From Primorskyibacter flagellatus (GTDB taxonomy: Bacteria; Pseudomonadota; Alphaproteobacteria; Rhodobacterales; Rhodobacteraceae): a DNA stretch of 64,000 bases. The stretch lies in the NCBI RefSeq assembly GCF_014638275.1, contig NZ_BMFJ01000003.1, forward strand, positions 1 through 64,000, written 5' to 3'. The notes under the pieces are model-generated. The model searched no databases, was not told the origin of the DNA, and was given only the letters and a program-made list of their open reading frames with translations. Positions 27,732 to 35,553 of this stretch are shown here, piece after piece. The translations under genes and the position numbers were made by a program. Each line of letters opens with the position of its first letter. Position 1 is the first letter of the stretch.

Positions 27732-28784
27732 CTAGCCGGCCATCTTGGCGGACAGGTCGATCATGCGCTGAACAGCGACGCGGGCCTTTGCGGCGACCTC
27801 CGGGTCGACCTCGACCGCGCCCTGCATCGTGTGCAGCGACCACAGCACCTTTTCCAGCGTGATCTTCTTCATGTAGGGGCACATGTTGCAGGGGCCCACG
27901 AAATCCACATCCGGCAGCGCGTCCGAGATGTTCGAGGCCATCGAACATTCGGTCACGAGCATCGCCTTTTCCGGCCGCTGCTGCGTCACGTAGTCGATGA
28001 TGCCGCTGGTCGAACCGGAAAAATCGGCCTCGACCACCACATCGGGCGGGCATTCGGGATGCGCGATGATCCTTGTGCCGGGGTTCCATTCGCGGAAATC
28101 CCGCAGATCCTGCGCGGTGTACTGTTCGTGCACGATGCAGGCACCGTCCCACCACACGATGTTTTTCTCGGGCACGAGATTGGCGATGTTCTGCGCCAGA
28201 TATTTGTCCGGCGTCATGATGACCGTGTCGCTGTCCATCCCGCGCACGATCTGCACCGCGTTGGAGGAGGTGCAGCAGATGTCGGATGCGGCCTTCACCT
28301 CGGCGGTGGTGTTCACATAGGTGACGACCGGCGCGCCCGGATATTTAGCGCGCATTTCCGCGATGCCCTCCGCGGTGATGCTTTCGGCCAGCGAACAGCC
28401 GGCCTCCATGTCGGGGATCAGCACCGTCTTCGCGGGGTTTAGGATCTTGGACGTCTCGGCCATGAAATGCACACCGCATTGCACGATCACGTCGGCCTTC
28501 ACCTTCGTCGCCTCGATCGCCAGCTGAAGGCTGTCGCCGACCACGTCCGCGATGCCGTGATAGATTTCGGGCGTCATGTAGTTATGCGCCAGGATGACCG
28601 CGTTGCGATCCTTCTTGAGCTGATTGATCGCCGCGACATAGGGCGCATAGATCGCCCAGTCGGGGGGCGTCACGACACGGTCCATCCGGGCGTAGATGTC
28701 AGCATGTGCCGTGGCGATGTCGGTGGACGGAGAGAGATCGTAGTGATCGGCGAGTTCGGCGCGCAGCGCGATCTGGTCGAGCAA
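27732..28784 (-). CDS. nadA: Quinolinate synthase NadA
   Basis: A 350-residue [4Fe-4S] enzyme that condenses iminoaspartate and DHAP to quinolinate. Conserved cluster and active-site regions are present: LAHNYMTPEIY, VQCGVHFMAE, CSLAESI, HPECPPDVV and GPCNMCPYM. The start is uncertain: no good ATG exists, and I prefer TTG at 28784 with GGAA 8 bases upstream, which gives the N-terminus expected for the family (LLDQIALRAELADHYDL). A frame open to 28886 adds an Arg/Pro-rich extension unlikely to be translated. Confidence 0.92.
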   Translation of the reverse strand: MLDQIALRAELADHYDLSPSTDIATAHADIYARMDRVVTPPDWAIYAPYVAAINQLKKDRNAVILAHNYMTPEIYHGIADVVGDSLQLAIEATKVKADVIVQCGVHFMAETSKILNPAKTVLIPDMEAGCSLAESITAEGIAEMRAKYPGAPVVTYVNTTAEVKAASDICCTSSNAVQIVRGMDSDTVIMTPDKYLAQNIANLVPEKNIVWWDGACIVHEQYTAQDLRDFREWNPGTRIIAHPECPPDVVVEADFSGSTSGIIDYVTQQRPEKAMLVTECSMASNISDALPDVDFVGPCNMCPYMKKITLEKVLWSLHTMQGAVEVDPEVAAKARVAVQRMIDLSAKMAG

Positions 28785-28896
28785 GAGCGGAGTTCCTGAG
28801 GTTATTTCGGGTCGACGCGGAGGGCGCGACCGCACGCGGGTGGTGTCGGCTGGGAGGTGTTTACGGGCCGGCTTACCTAAGGGCAAGTGTGCGGGT

Positions 28897-28914
28897 CGTC
28901 ATATTTCAATGACG
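28897..28914. promoter_or_regulatory. 18-bp palindrome upstream of nadA
   Basis: CGTCATATTTCAATGACG has 6-base perfect arms around a 6-base spacer, located about 115 bases before the proposed nadA start in the nadA-pabB gap. The position fits an operator or promoter element for nadABC; dedicated NAD repressors exist in alphaproteobacteria but none is encoded in the window. Confidence 0.4.
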
Positions 28915-28957
28915 CACGCTAACATGTACCGAAAGCCACCGTCATACGATTATGGGC

Positions 28958-30139
28958 TCAGATGTCGGTGCGCGGGCAAGTCTTTGAATCCGGTCCAGAG
29001 GCGAAGCGGGCTTTCAGCAGGCATTCGTCGTATTCCGAGCGAACCTCGGAATCGAACACGATGCCGCCGCCTACGTTGAAGACGGCCTCTCCGCCTGCGT
29101 GCAGTGTGAGGGTGCGAATGGCAACATTGAAGCGCATCTCGCCGGACGGAGCGATGAACCCAATGGCCCCACAATAGATGTCACGCGGACGACTTTCCAG
29201 CGCACGCAGGATCTGCATCGCACGGATCTTCGGAGCTCCGGTGATCGAGCCGCAGGGAAAGAGCGCAGTGAAAGTATCGGAGACGGTCGTCCCCAGTGCC
29301 AGCCGCGCCCGAACGCGGCTGACCATCTGATGCACTGTGGGATAACTTTCGATCCGGAACAGCTCGGGTACATGCAGCGTGCCCAATTGGCAGATGCGCG
29401 AGATATCGTTGCGCAACAGGTCGACGATCATCAGGTTCTCGGCTTGGTTTTTCCCGTCCTGTCGCAAGGTCTCGGCCAGGGCGGCGTCTGCCTCGGGCGT
29501 CGATCCGCGCCGGATAGTGCCTTTCATCGGATGTGTCTCGATCCAGTCTTCCGCGTCTACCTGGAAGAACAGTTCAGGCGACCGTGAGAGGATGATGGGC
29601 CCACCCAAGTCGACCAGGGCAGCATAGCGGACCGGCTGCCTGGCGGTCATTTCTTCGAACAGCGCTATCGGATCTCCCGACCATCGCGCGGAGAACGGGA
29701 AAGTCAGGTTCGCCTGGTAGCAATCGCCTGTGCGAAGGTGTCGGTGAACCCTTTCGAAGCGCGACCTGTAATTCTCGAAGGCCCATTCTGGCCGGACATC
29801 CGTCAAAGTCGCCTTGCCTGTTGCCCGTGTCCCGACCGATCCAGTCTCGGGCGCGTTGAAGACCCCAATGAGCACGAGCGGCAGGCGGCGGCCTCCGGGC
29901 ATGATGTCACGCAATTTCGGCTCGAGAGCGTAACCGGCCTCGTAGCTCACGTAACCGGCACACCATTTCCCTGCCGCACGTGTGCGTTCCATTCGGTCGA
30001 GCGCGGCCTGGACTTCGTCCAGATGGTCGGCGCGGATCACCTCGCGTGGTGTGGCGAACCGCATCTCGGTACCGGCGAGGTCATCGCGCAGCAGAATGCT
30101 TGGCCCGTCCGCGCGATAGGCTGCTTCAGGCCTGTCCAT
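28958..30139 (-). CDS. pabB: Aminodeoxychorismate synthase component I PabB
   Basis: A 393-residue chorismate-utilising enzyme making 4-amino-4-deoxychorismate for folate. The chorismate-binding domain is complete: YQANLTFPF, SPELFF, HPMKGTIRRG (the lysine of PabB-type enzymes), KNQAENLMIVDLLRNDISR, FPCGSITGAPKIRAM and GAIGF. No fused glutaminase (PabA) or lyase (PabC) domain follows, so these must be elsewhere. It overlaps the upstream Dabb gene by 14 bases. Confidence 0.92.
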   Translation of the reverse strand: MDRPEAAYRADGPSILLRDDLAGTEMRFATPREVIRADHLDEVQAALDRMERTRAAGKWCAGYVSYEAGYALEPKLRDIMPGGRRLPLVLIGVFNAPETGSVGTRATGKATLTDVRPEWAFENYRSRFERVHRHLRTGDCYQANLTFPFSARWSGDPIALFEEMTARQPVRYAALVDLGGPIILSRSPELFFQVDAEDWIETHPMKGTIRRGSTPEADAALAETLRQDGKNQAENLMIVDLLRNDISRICQLGTLHVPELFRIESYPTVHQMVSRVRARLALGTTVSDTFTALFPCGSITGAPKIRAMQILRALESRPRDIYCGAIGFIAPSGEMRFNVAIRTLTLHAGGEAVFNVGGGIVFDSEVRSEYDECLLKARFASGPDSKTCPRTDI

Positions 30140-30443
30140 CGGGAGCCGTGAAGGCCTGGGCCTGATCGTAGTCCACCGCGAAGCGCAGTTCGCGCAGGGG
30201 TTTCACCCGGCGGATCGATTCCGCGTAGGTTTCGTGCGCCTTGTAGGCAGCCAGAGCCGCATCATTGGCGAATTCGCCATAGACGACGACGTCGATTTCC
30301 TTGCTGTTCGGATCTGACTTCCGATTGAGCGAGATTTCGAGGTGCTGGGCATAAGGGATGCCGGTGAGCATCTGGAGCCCTTTTCTGATGGATTCGATAT
30401 TGTCGTTGTTGATGGCGGTGAAGAAGACGATGTGGCGGATCAT
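30126..30443 (-). CDS. Dabb (stress-responsive alpha-beta barrel) family protein
   Basis: A 105-residue dimeric ferredoxin-like alpha-beta barrel protein. It shows the typical opening MIRHIVFF, a central strand EIDVVVYGEFAN and YAESIRRVKPL near the end. Dabb proteins include stress-induced proteins and small enzymes; no function can be assigned here. I chose the ATG at 30443 because it starts the domain exactly. Overlap with pabB suggests one operon. Confidence 0.82.
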   Translation of the reverse strand: MIRHIVFFTAINNDNIESIRKGLQMLTGIPYAQHLEISLNRKSDPNSKEIDVVVYGEFANDAALAAYKAHETYAESIRRVKPLRELRFAVDYDQAQAFTAPDGQA

Positions 30444-30828
30444 GGCAATCCCGGTTGGTTTCTGAGAACATGCGGATGCTCCCGACGCGTGGCCCGGAGT
30501 CGTCCGCAGACCGAGTTGTAGGGTCTGCCTCGCGTCGTTCAACCGGATAGTGCTGGGTCATAAAGGTGTGTGTCACCTGACCCTAGCCTGCCTTCTGGTC
30601 CTTCTCTGACCGGCGTCGCGCCATTCAAGAAGACTGTTGCCGACTACGATACGGCACCCAAACGCGACCACGGCTTCAACGTCGACCTCGGCAAGGATGC
30701 ATATGAGGACGATCCGTCCCTGCAGGCCACAATTTGTGGTCCCAAAGGCGCTGGCCTGCTCCCCTTGGTGTCCGCGTACTTCAGCTCGTTCTGTTTAGGT
30801 TTTGTCGTCGGATCGGTCCGGGTCTGCC
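30444..30828. other. Gene-free region
   Basis: No supported gene. A plus-strand frame (30570-30887) is open but has no family resemblance, poor codon usage for this replicon and overlaps the minus-strand remnant that follows. The stretch next to 30443 should carry the promoter for the Dabb-pabB operon. It looks like decayed spacer between the cofactor block and the tRNA genes. Confidence 0.4.
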
Positions 30829-30945
30829 CTAGATGCGGGAAAATTCTATCGGCAAGTTCGGTCCGCCAGACAAGAAATCGCCACTGATCTGAAGAGTTCG
30901 TGGGTCCCACTGGAGAGAACCCCATGCCAATATACCAATCTTCAT
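30829..30945 (-). pseudogene. 5' remnant of a gamma-glutamylcyclotransferase-like gene
   Basis: Only 38 codons survive: MKIGILAWGSLQWDP, then GPNLPIEFSRI and TAG. This opening is typical of gamma-glutamylcyclotransferase-fold proteins (usually ILAYGSLxWDP and LPVEFSRIS). A GAGGA lies upstream of the ATG at 30945. The frame after TAG shows no more homology and stops again at once, so the rest has been deleted. It is non-functional by this reading. Confidence 0.55.
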
Positions 30946-31083
30946 TCGTCCTCGACTTTGGATATGGGTTCTCCTTTGTCTTCTAGCGCGGTTATTCACT
31001 TGTCTATGGGTGCATGTGTCCACCACTCGACTTGCAAGGAACCAAACCGGCTTCCAGTCGCTGAAGGCGTTAGGCCTATGAAA

Positions 31084-31169
31084 TGGTGCGGACAGCGGGA
31101 CTCGAACTCGCACGCTCGATTGAGCAGGAGATTTTAAGTCTCCGGTGTCTACCATTCCACCATGTCCGC
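31084..31169 (-). tRNA. tRNA-Leu, anticodon UAA
   Basis: 86 bases including an encoded CCA. Acceptor GCGGACA pairs with TGTCCGC, anticodon stem GGAGA/TCTCC encloses CTTAAAA (anticodon TAA), and the long variable arm (TGCTC-AATC-GAGCG) marks a class II tRNA. The T-stem is imperfect: GCGAG against CCCGC leaves an A-C mismatch at position 52-62, unusual for a fully functional tRNA. Confidence 0.93.
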
Positions 31170-31170
31170 G

Positions 31171-31246
31171 TGGTGCCTCGGGCAGGATTCGAACCTGCGA
31201 CCTAACCGTTATGAGCGGTCAACTCTAACCGCTGAGCTACCGAGGC
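31171..31246 (-). tRNA. tRNA with anticodon CAU (elongator Met or Ile2)
   Basis: 76 bases including CCA. Acceptor GCCTCGG/CCGAGGC with A73, anticodon stem GACCG/CGGTT around CTCATAA, T-stem GCAGG/CCTGC around TTCGAAT. CAU can be elongator methionine or, if the cytosine is changed to lysidine, isoleucine AUA. The body differs from the common alphaproteobacterial elongator tRNA-Met that I recall, so I leave the identity open. It is one base from the tRNA-Leu gene and so probably cotranscribed. Confidence 0.92.
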
Positions 31247-31375
31247 ACGTGGGGATCACTAAATGAGCGAATTCGGTGTCTTGCTCAAGGATCTTAGGGT
31301 CAGCTTGGCGCGATTTCTGGGCTTCCGCTGGACTGATGCCGAAAGGCACTTCGTGTCAGTGATATGAAAAAAGTA

Positions 31376-31449
31376 AAAGCAAGCTTTGGGTTTTGCCGGA
31401 TCCAGAGTCACGGAATGGGGGTCTGGCAGGGTTCTGGACGGACCCTGCC
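31376..31449. promoter_or_regulatory. Upstream region of split ardC: AAAGC-AA-GCTTT palindrome and hairpin
   Basis: The palindrome AAAGCAAGCTTT (31376-31387, followed by GGG) recurs in variant form before two other genes of this cassette (39254-39265, 48635-48646). An 8-base perfect stem-loop (GGCAGGGT 31425-31432 with ACCCTGCC 31442-31449) follows. Both lie in the leader of the ardC gene that begins at 31523. A 34-codon frame at 31263-31367 upstream is open, but I cannot support it as a gene. Confidence 0.5.
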
Positions 31450-31522
31450 GTCCCCTCCAAGGGTGTTTTCCTGACGGTCGGTACCTCCGGGTCTGCACAC
31501 TTACCAGACATCGGAGATCATC

Positions 31523-32254
31523 ATGGCCAAATCCAGCAAGCCAAAGTTCGACGCCGCGGCGTCGATCACCAACGAACTCATTAAGATCATCGACCGGGGC
31601 GTGTTGCCCTGGCGCAAGCCCTGGACGGTCGGCGGCAGTTCTGTGCCGCTCCGCCAGAACGGCGAACCCTATCAGGGCGTCAACAACTTCTTGCTGACCA
31701 TGCGCACCTTGATGGCCGGATTCTCCTCGCCCTACTGGATGACGTTGAGGCAGGCGAATGAGCTCGATGCGAAAGTCATAAAGGGCTCGAAATCGTCGGT
31801 GGTCGTCTATTACGGAACGGCCGAGCGCGAACAGGCCGAAGGCGCCCACGGCGGGGAGGCGGAAACCGAAGACCCAAAAACCATCCCCTTCATGAAATCC
31901 TATCGCGTCTTTAACGCCGATCAGATCGAGGGGTTGGACCCTCGCTTCCATTCCGCTGCGGCCGAACCGGAAGTTCACCCCGAACGCGCACCGATCCCGC
32001 ATATGCAGAGCTTCTTCGAGGCAATCGGTGCCAATGTCAGCTTCTCTGGTCGCGAAACATGTTACGTCCCGAACCTCGACAAGATTTACATGCCCCCGAT
32101 CGAGCTCTTCGAGAACCCGCGGAATTTCTACGCCGTCTGGGGTCATGAGCTGGGTCACTGGACGAAACCCCGGCATCGGTTGAACCGAAGCTATGGCGAC
32201 GCTCGGTTCGGGAACACGGCATATGCCCGCGAAGAGATTGTGGCCTTATCTTGA
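31523..32254 (+). pseudogene. ArdC-like antirestriction protein, N-terminal part, interrupted by insertion
   Basis: The first 241 codons (to 32245) are an ArdC/DUF1738 protein: an N-terminal ssDNA-binding domain (FDAAASITNELIKII, LPWRKPW) and a zincin-like peptidase domain with HELGH (about residues 212-216) plus the following TKPRHRLNR. ArdC proteins protect incoming plasmid DNA from restriction. The frame then enters the inserted element and stops after three foreign codons. The missing end lies 6.5 kb away at 38771-38980; joining the two at the shared GTGGCC gives an uninterrupted protein of about 310 residues. GGAG precedes the ATG. Confidence 0.85.
32240..32245. repeat. GTGGCC direct repeat, left flank of the element
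   Basis: GTGGCC here and again at 38765-38770 bound the inserted element. In both places it encodes Val-Ala in the ardC frame. It is either a 6-base target duplication or the crossover core of a tyrosine recombinase. Confidence 0.8.
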
Positions 32255-32268
32255 CAGTCTGCACCGCA

Positions 32269-32295
32269 TGTCACCTTGCCGTAGGATGGGTGACA
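32269..32295. repeat. 7-bp-arm dyad near the element's left end
   Basis: TGTCACC (32269-32275) and GGTGACA (32289-32295) are perfect inverted arms around 13 bases, placed just inside the terminal repeat. This is a likely recombinase arm-binding site or an operator for the trio. Confidence 0.45.
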
Positions 32296-32308
32296 GGCGT
32301 CGACGGTA

Positions 32309-32372
32309 GGCAGTTTTCAGGCTGGCCGCCGCGCTTACCAAAGAGCTGGCGGCGGCCAGCCTGAGAACTGCC
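32309..32372. repeat. 24-bp inverted repeat / strong hairpin before the recombinase trio
   Basis: Arms 32309-32332 and 32349-32372 match at 23 of 24 positions (the exception can pair as G-U in RNA) around a 16-base loop. There is no T-run after it, so it is not a simple terminator. It lies 47 bases before the first recombinase start. It could shield the recombinases from read-through of ardC transcription, or serve as a structured recombination site. Confidence 0.7.
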
Positions 32373-32419
32373 GGGCCGAAGCGTGCACGGGGTGGGGGCA
32401 TGGGGAGGGTTTTGCGCTG

Positions 32420-33769
32420 GTGTCGATTATTTCAGTTTGCGAGCGTCGCGAGGCCGGGGGTCTCGACGCGCATGTGCCGTTGATCCTGCGCGGCGACACG
32501 CTCTACGACCCCGATCTGGATCGCTTCTTTCTCGACCAGCCGCTATCGGGGATTCGATCACGGCATTCGCTTCGCGCCCAGGCCTATGATGTGACGGTCT
32601 GGCTTCGCTTTCTCGATGCCTGCGGCAAGACCGTATGGGCTGCGACCCGCGACGATGTCGAGGCTTATCATCGTGCGCGCCGGCGCGGCGATGCTGGTCA
32701 GCGGATCACGGCGGCAAGCTGGAACAGGGCCGTCGCCAGCCTTGATCGCCTCTATCGCTGGGGCGAGCGGCAAGGGCTGATCGCCGATGCACCGTTCAAC
32801 CGTCGTGCCGTGTGGCGACCGGCGCAGGGTGGACGTCGCGGAATGATCGCCGCGCGCAACGATGCCTATGAACGTGTTGTGAAGCGGTCGGATGTCCGGT
32901 TCGTCACGATGGACGACTACCGCATCTTCCGCGAGGTCGGTCTACGCGGCCTCGCGCCTGACGGCAGCGAACGCCCCGGCGCGCGTGATCGGAACGGATT
33001 GCGTAACGCGCTCTTCGCTGATCTGCTCGTCACGACAGGTTTGCGACTGGAAGAAGCCTCAGGTCTGCTCGCCGGTGATCTCGCGGTCATCGTTCCGGAC
33101 GGCGATGAGAACCGGCAGCTCTGGCTGCGCCTGCCGCCGCCGCTCACCAAGGGCGATCGCGGACGAAGTGTTCTGGTCCCACGCCGGCTGCTTCGTCAGA
33201 TCGCGGCCTATATCGATGTCGAGCGCGCGGCAGGCGCGGCCAAATTCGTCGCGCGCGATGGCGCGGCGCGCTTTGACCGGCCGATCCATATTACCGACGC
33301 CGGTCTCGACCGCATGCGCGATGTCTGCACGCCAGAGGAACGAGGCCGTCTGATTCTGTGCAACGAGAACGGAACGCCGCGCGAGCCCGCGGCGCTATGG
33401 CTGACCGAGGTCGGACAGCCCGTTCGACCCAATTCCTGGGAGGTGATCTTCGCCCGCGCCTGCAAGCGCTGTAGAGACTATGGTTTCTCGTTGTCGATCA
33501 GCCCACACCAGCTGCGCCACACCTTCGCGGTCCATATGCTCGCTTTGCTGATCCAGGAGCGTCTGCGCGAAGCCGCATTGCCGGCGGGGCCGATGGAGAG
33601 CTACCGGCTGATCCTGGGCGACCCGCTGCAGCAGGTGCAACGCCTGCTCGGCCACGCGAGTCTCGCCACCACCTATATCTATCTCGACCATATCGCGACC
33701 CGCGCCGATACGGTGGATTCGGCGGTCGAGGAGTTGCTGGCACTGCTGCCGGGACCGCAGGGCGCATGA
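32420..33769 (+). CDS. Tyrosine recombinase A of the trio
   Basis: A 449-residue recombinase with a complete catalytic set. Arg I is in TTGLRLEEASGLL (about residue 209), the HxLRHTF box is HQLRHTFAVHM (about 362-372), and the nucleophile region is LGHASLATTYIYLDH (about 407-421). The N-terminal core-binding domain contains the SAM-like pattern YDVTVWLRFLDACGK. GTG start with GGGGAGGG upstream. It is the most canonical XerD-like member and probably the main strand-exchange enzyme. ATGA overlap with the next gene. Confidence 0.88.
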   Translation: MSIISVCERREAGGLDAHVPLILRGDTLYDPDLDRFFLDQPLSGIRSRHSLRAQAYDVTVWLRFLDACGKTVWAATRDDVEAYHRARRRGDAGQRITAASWNRAVASLDRLYRWGERQGLIADAPFNRRAVWRPAQGGRRGMIAARNDAYERVVKRSDVRFVTMDDYRIFREVGLRGLAPDGSERPGARDRNGLRNALFADLLVTTGLRLEEASGLLAGDLAVIVPDGDENRQLWLRLPPPLTKGDRGRSVLVPRRLLRQIAAYIDVERAAGAAKFVARDGAARFDRPIHITDAGLDRMRDVCTPEERGRLILCNENGTPREPAALWLTEVGQPVRPNSWEVIFARACKRCRDYGFSLSISPHQLRHTFAVHMLALLIQERLREAALPAGPMESYRLILGDPLQQVQRLLGHASLATTYIYLDHIATRADTVDSAVEELLALLPGPQGA

Positions 33770-35553
33770 GCGGGCGTCCCCGCAAGGGCAGGCCCGTCGC
33801 TTTCGCACCCGTCACGCCGGAGCGAGCCAAGCCCGATCCGGTGCTCGGCCTCAGGTTCGTCATCGAGGCGCGGCATGGCGGGACCGTCCTGGTCGACATG
33901 ACCGATCTCGATCCTCGTCCGCTCGGTATCGCCTTTGCCAGCGCGTTGCGCCGGTCGGCCGCGCTCGGCGGCCGGATCGGTGCGGCCAGCGTCATCAAAC
34001 AGTATGTAAACTCCTATCGCCGTTTCTTCACCTGGCTTTCCGATGAGGCGGGGGAGGTGGACGGGCCCGAAGACGTGCGCGCAGCCCATGTCGACGGTTT
34101 CGCATCGGCACTCGAACGCGGGGGAATGGGCGCGATCTACCGGCATGTGACGGTCAGCAAGATCGTCAATACGCTGCGTGCGATAGAGGCGGATCGGCCC
34201 GACAGGATCACGCCCGACCTCCATGAGCGGTTGCGCTATACAATGGCGACCTCGGCGGGACGCTCGACCCCGCGTGATGCCTACAGTCCCTTCGTCGCCC
34301 GCGCGCTGCGCGACGCGGCCCGTACGGACGTGGAAGCGATATTCCGCCGGATCGGCGCCGAGGATCGGACCGATGAGGGCGATCCGGTCATTGCCGGAGC
34401 GCGGGCCGATGTCGAAGCTCTCATCGCGCGCCATGGAGCCGTTCGGACCGAGAGCGTCGAGCTGCGCCGTCTCTATTTCATGCGCTTGCGGCGCGGCTTG
34501 CCGATCAGCACGCTGATCGACGACCTGCATCGCCGACATCATCTGCACGTCACCGATCTGCCGCCATTGCTCGTGCTGCTTGCTCTCGATACCGGCCTCG
34601 AGCCGGAATGCCTGAAGGCGCTGACGGTCGATTGCCTGGACAATCCCTCCGCCGGAACCGTCGAACTGCGATACCTGAAACGACGCGCCGGCGCCGCCGG
34701 GCACAAGAGCATGCGCGTGCGCGACGGCGGCCTCGGCACGCCGGGTGGCCTTATCCGCCGGCTGATCGAGATCACGACCGTCGCCCGTCAGCATCTGCCC
34801 AACGATTGTCTCTGGGTTTACCACAACGTCGGCGGTCTCCATGCAGGCATCCGTCATCCGCGCGAACGCCTCGACGCCTGGGTGGCACGGCACCGGATTG
34901 TCGATGAGGACGGCAAGCCGCTCCATCTTCTGCTGTCCCGGCTTCGCAAAACCCACAAGGCGCTGTGGTACACCAAAACCGAAGGGTACATCGCCCGCTT
35001 CGCGGTCGGCCACACGCCCGAGGTCGCGGCGCGCCACTACGCCGATCTGCCATCGCTGCGGCCCCTGCACGAGGCCACCGTCGCCGATGCCTTCCGCGAC
35101 GCTGTCGTCACCGCGATGCCGACCATCCTCGCGCCAGCAGCCGAGAAGACGCTGCGCGAAGCGCCCGAACAGGCCGGGCCGCTGATGCCGCCGGATGCGG
35201 TCGGTTCCATTCTCGATGGGGAGCAGGATCTCTGGCTCGCCGCCTGCGCGGGGTTCCATAGCAGCCCCTTCGCCGAGGCCGGCTCGCCATGCCAGCAGCC
35301 GTTCTGGGGGTGCCTCCATTGCCCCAACGCCGTCATCACCGCCCGCAAGCTCCCCGCGATCATGGCCTTCCTGTCCTTCGTCGAAGACCAGCGGCAGGGG
35401 CTTCCCGGTCCCGACTGGATGGTCAAGTTCGGGCAGGTTCATGCCCGGATCGTCCATCAGATCTTGCCCGCGTTTTCCGATACCGTTGTCGCCGAAGCGC
35501 GGTTACGCGCCGTGGAGGAGCGCCTCTATCTGCCTCCCGAGGCGCGCGCATGA
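33766..35553 (+). CDS. Tyrosine recombinase B of the trio (divergent)
   Basis: A 595-residue protein of the integrase superfamily with altered motifs. The Arg I region reads LALDTGLEPECLKALT, with glutamate where arginine is usual. Box II reads SRLRKTHKALWY, and the tyrosine region is FAVGHTPEVAARHYADL. Proteins with a GLEPE-type motif occur as second members in Tn554-like sets. It may be an accessory or architectural partner rather than an independent recombinase. The C-terminal 150 residues include a cysteine group (CQQPFWGCLHCPNAV), possibly a zinc site. Coupled to both neighbours by ATGA. Confidence 0.83.
   Translation: MSGRPRKGRPVAFAPVTPERAKPDPVLGLRFVIEARHGGTVLVDMTDLDPRPLGIAFASALRRSAALGGRIGAASVIKQYVNSYRRFFTWLSDEAGEVDGPEDVRAAHVDGFASALERGGMGAIYRHVTVSKIVNTLRAIEADRPDRITPDLHERLRYTMATSAGRSTPRDAYSPFVARALRDAARTDVEAIFRRIGAEDRTDEGDPVIAGARADVEALIARHGAVRTESVELRRLYFMRLRRGLPISTLIDDLHRRHHLHVTDLPPLLVLLALDTGLEPECLKALTVDCLDNPSAGTVELRYLKRRAGAAGHKSMRVRDGGLGTPGGLIRRLIEITTVARQHLPNDCLWVYHNVGGLHAGIRHPRERLDAWVARHRIVDEDGKPLHLLLSRLRKTHKALWYTKTEGYIARFAVGHTPEVAARHYADLPSLRPLHEATVADAFRDAVVTAMPTILAPAAEKTLREAPEQAGPLMPPDAVGSILDGEQDLWLAACAGFHSSPFAEAGSPCQQPFWGCLHCPNAVITARKLPAIMAFLSFVEDQRQGLPGPDWMVKFGQVHARIVHQILPAFSDTVVAEARLRAVEERLYLPPEARA

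Noticed and set aside
30570-30887. Plus-strand 105-codon frame as a gene
   Set aside because: No ribosome site, no family resemblance, and it overlaps a recognisable minus-strand gene remnant.
33679-35457. Long minus-strand frame opposite recombinase B
   Set aside because: High-GC shadow of the real plus-strand gene; composition and repeats of the translation are not protein-like.
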